DNA of 15,749 nt from CAZEVI01 sp964515615 (GTDB taxonomy: Bacteria > Patescibacteriota > UBA1384 > XYA2-FULL-43-10 > CAINNR01): the NCBI GenBank assembly GCA_964515615.1, contig CAZEVI010000016.1:1-15749 (forward strand). Direction: 5' to 3'. The notes beneath the pieces were generated by a model. It was given only the letters and a program-made list of their open reading frames with translations, did no database searches and was not told the origin of the DNA. The position numbers and the translations under genes are program-made. Below, in pieces: positions 14,144 to 15,749 of this stretch (its first letter is position 1; the number at the start of each line of letters is the position of its first letter).

Positions 14144-14884
14144 ATGAGGATAGTGCTTTTTTCTGTTTTTGGTTTCAATGTTTATAGCCACGGAGTTTTT
14201 CTGGTTTTGGGAATGGTTGTCGCCGGCTATCTTTATTTTCGATTGGCAGTTAGAGAAAAGTTAAAAATTGACAGGTTTTTATTCGATTATATTGCAGCGG
14301 TGGTTGCCGGAGTTGTTGTTTCGAGAATAATTTATTATCTAATTAATCTGAAATATTATAATAGTTTTTATCAAATTGGGGAATTTTGGAAGGGCGGTTT
14401 GGTATCATTTGCCGGTTTTATTGTCGGCGGGCTTATATTTTTATTGCTTCTACGAATCGAAAAGGAAAATATTCAAAAATGGTTAAATATGGTCGGAATC
14501 GCTTTCCCGTTAGGAATTGCAATCGGTCGAATCGGCTGTGTTCTTAATGGAGAAGTCGGGAAAATATATTTTGGAAGTTTTGCATATTTGAACCATTTTC
14601 CGGTAAACGTATTTGAAATATATCTTGGTCTGATTATATTCGCACTTAATTTTTCGCTTTATCTTTATGCTAGAAAATATATAGAAAACTATGGTTTATT
14701 TTTCATTTTTGTAATTGCATATTCATTTTTTAGAATATTTCTTGATGGGTATCGTGCCGACTCGGTATTGCCAATTGGTTTAAACCTAAGCCAGTTAACA
14801 TCATTTATAATTTTCATTACCGCGTCATCCGTTTTTAGTATATTCTATGTAAGAGTAATCAAAGGAAAGATTGAGGAATCATGA
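14144..14884 (+). CDS. lgt: Prolipoprotein diacylglyceryl transferase
   Basis: The 246-aa multispanning enzyme transfers diacylglycerol from phosphatidylglycerol to the lipobox cysteine of prolipoproteins. The signature GRIGCVLNGE lies at 128-137, holding the conserved Arg129, Asn135 and Glu137. YSHG near 14-17 and FRIFLDGYRAD (196-206, late conserved Arg) also match. Seven hydrophobic segments are visible. Divergent points: the E. coli His103 position (GGMSFHGG) reads GGLVSFAG with Ala90, and Cys132 replaces the E. coli Asn146, a change I believe common in the family. ATG 14144 was preferred over an in-frame TTG at 14138 because GGGCGG lies seven bases upstream and the protein then begins like other Lgt. 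The TGA stop overlaps the next ATG by four bases. Confidence 0.9.
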   Translation: MRIVLFSVFGFNVYSHGVFLVLGMVVAGYLYFRLAVREKLKIDRFLFDYIAAVVAGVVVSRIIYYLINLKYYNSFYQIGEFWKGGLVSFAGFIVGGLIFLLLLRIEKENIQKWLNMVGIAFPLGIAIGRIGCVLNGEVGKIYFGSFAYLNHFPVNVFEIYLGLIIFALNFSLYLYARKYIENYGLFFIFVIAYSFFRIFLDGYRADSVLPIGLNLSQLTSFIIFITASSVFSIFYVRVIKGKIEES

Positions 14885-15222
14885 AAACCGATAAAAAATT
14901 TATCGAAAAACAAAAAAAGTCGCTTCTGGTTGAAAAAGAAAAACTTGAGAAAAAAATTGCCGAATTAGATAAATTCCCCGATTATGGTCAAAGTAACGAT
15001 GATAATGCTAAAGAGTATGAAGATTTTGAGAATAATTTAAGCATTGAAACCCAATTAAAAACTTTGCTAAAAAAAGTGGATGCCGCTTTGAAAGCAATCG
15101 AAAAGGGAACTTACGGGCAGTGTTCAATTTGCAAAAAAGAGATCGAGGGCGGCCGGTTGCAATCAATGCCATACGCAAAAGTTTGTATTTCTTGTAAAAA
15201 AAATACCAAAGATGTGGACTAA
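14881..15222 (+). CDS. DksA/TraR-family C4 zinc-finger protein
   Basis: The 113-aa protein has a charged coiled-coil first half (about 5-75), broken by an acidic stretch (SNDDNAKEYEDFENN, 38-52) at the position of the coiled-coil tip. A C4 zinc finger follows: Cys81 and Cys84 in YGQCSICKKEI, then Cys102 and Cys105 in VCISCKK. This is the DksA/TraR architecture; members enter the RNA polymerase secondary channel and tune transcription with or without ppGpp. E. coli DksA is about 151 aa, so this is a short form. GAGG lies six bases upstream of the ATG. It overlaps lgt by 4 bp and lspA by 11 bp, a firm operon position between two lipoprotein enzymes. Whether it regulates them is unknown. Confidence 0.85.
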   Translation: MKTDKKFIEKQKKSLLVEKEKLEKKIAELDKFPDYGQSNDDNAKEYEDFENNLSIETQLKTLLKKVDAALKAIEKGTYGQCSICKKEIEGGRLQSMPYAKVCISCKKNTKDVD

Positions 15223-15628
15223 ATCATTTATTTTGCCGACTCTAATGGTTTTGCTTTTGCTGATAATTTTGCAACTAATTCCAATCTATATAAACCCGTC
15301 TTTACTGAGCTTCAATGATCGTTTTTTCTTCGGCTATTTCGCTGCCAACAATTTAGCAATAGTTATTTTAGTAGCAATTTCTTATCTTCCAATTACTATT
15401 TTAGGCAGGTCAAAAGATCGGCTTTTAAAATTTATTAGCATAGTTTTTATAGCGGCGGTGCTCTCCAATTTACTGGACAGAATTTTTCGTGGAGGAGCGA
15501 CTGATTACGTCTCAATTGGTTCTTGGCCAACTTTTAATATTGCCGATATTCTGATTGTCATTACGATTATTATATGGTCATTCAATTATTTAATGTCAAT
15601 AAAAACTCGTGATCGAAGTAACCGGTAA
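15212..15628 (+). CDS. lspA: Signal peptidase II-like aspartic protease, divergent
   Basis: The 138-aa membrane protein would cleave the signal peptide of diacylglyceryl-modified prolipoproteins after Lgt action. The C-terminal half matches LspA well: SNLLDRIFRGGATDYV (85-100) with likely catalytic Asp98, and PTFNIAD (106-112) with the second Asp112. Four hydrophobic segments fit the family. The N-terminal half is divergent: the usual D-x-x-x-K in helix one is not seen (LQLIPIYI instead), and the NxGaaF motif is replaced by FAANNLAI. The two catalytic Asp are 14 residues apart against about 19 in Pseudomonas, so the external loop is shorter. The length is short for the family (about 155-170). 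The ATG lies inside the end of the zinc-finger gene with no clear SD. Confidence 0.85.
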   Translation: MWTKSFILPTLMVLLLLIILQLIPIYINPSLLSFNDRFFFGYFAANNLAIVILVAISYLPITILGRSKDRLLKFISIVFIAAVLSNLLDRIFRGGATDYVSIGSWPTFNIADILIVITIIIWSFNYLMSIKTRDRSNR

Positions 15629-15696
15629 TTTGTTTCTACCCGACAAGTGTTTGCCCGAGAAAAAATATAAAATAAATTAAAAATCTTTGGTTTGAT

Positions 15697-15719
15697 ATCA
15701 CTTTTTAGGTGATTTTTTT
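15697..15719 (+). terminator. Probable intrinsic terminator after lspA
   Basis: ATCAC (15697-15701) pairs with GTGAT (15709-15713), optionally extended inward by a T-G pair, and is followed by a T7 tract. It lies about 70 bases after the lspA stop, on the operon strand. The stem is short, so efficiency is uncertain. The remaining bases to 15749 show no gene. Confidence 0.55.
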
Positions 15720-15749
15720 GTTAATTTCCTAATATATGTTCAATAATCT

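Noticed and set aside
14130..14410. AAGGGCGGTT-like sequence occurring before lgt and again inside it (about 14391).
   Set aside because: The match is about ten bases and the second copy encodes the conserved WKGG of Lgt, so it is coincidence.
14881..14884. Alternative genetic code with UGA as glycine, known in some CPR lineages.
   Set aside because: lgt ends sensibly in TGA at an ATGA overlap with the next gene, Trp is encoded by TGG, and the tRNA-Gly anticodon is CCC, not UCA.

Overview
The window is AT-rich, gene-dense bacterial DNA with short intergenic gaps. It uses the standard bacterial code: lgt ends in TGA, and the two tRNAs carry anticodons CGU and CCC. One gene has a Shine-Dalgarno (SD) sequence perfectly matched to the usual 16S tail. 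Compact or divergent versions of housekeeping proteins (a 655-aa PriA, a 373-aa PGI-type isomerase, a 138-aa LspA), several apparently leaderless genes and a glycosyltransferase cluster next to core genes suggest a small-genome lineage such as Patescibacteria/CPR. That placement is inference; no rRNA is present to test it.

Layout. 1-131 is an incomplete edge region with an imperfect inverted repeat. 132-725 (+) is a P-loop nucleoside kinase resembling nicotinamide riboside kinases. 700-2028 (-) is a run of small membrane proteins: a TM2-domain protein, a DUF2752 protein, a cryptic, possibly frameshifted membrane ORF, and a three-helix protein. 2190-2645 (+) is a HIT-family protein with its own promoter. 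2646-3037 is non-coding and holds a perfect 34-bp palindrome between convergent genes. 3038-4159 (-) is a PGI-type sugar isomerase, preceded on the same strand by tRNA-Thr(CGU) and tRNA-Gly(CCC). priA (4502-6469, -) and der (6614-7948, +) are divergent, and both appear to be leaderless or nearly so. 7984-8247 (-) is a small one-helix membrane protein.

8286-13223 (+) is a tightly packed five-gene glycan cluster: a polyprenol-phosphate sugar synthase-like GT2, a multispanning GT-C-type transferase, a membrane-anchored exported protein of unknown function, and two further GT2 enzymes. It ends in a likely terminator. The inferred logic is that the first GT2 makes a lipid-linked sugar that the GT-C enzyme uses on the outer face, while the last two extend a glycan inside the cell. 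13316-13978 (-) is signal peptidase I (lepB), divergent from lgt, a DksA/TraR-like zinc finger gene and lspA (14144-15628, +), which overlap as an operon and end near a terminator. lepB, lgt and lspA together supply signal-peptide cleavage and lipoprotein maturation.

The most unusual items are the exported protein of the glycan cluster, the divergent LspA, the PriA that seems to lack its winged-helix region, the extended -10 promoters placed six bases from start codons, the 34-bp palindrome and the frameshifted small membrane gene. No CRISPR array, insertion sequence, integrase or phage gene was seen.
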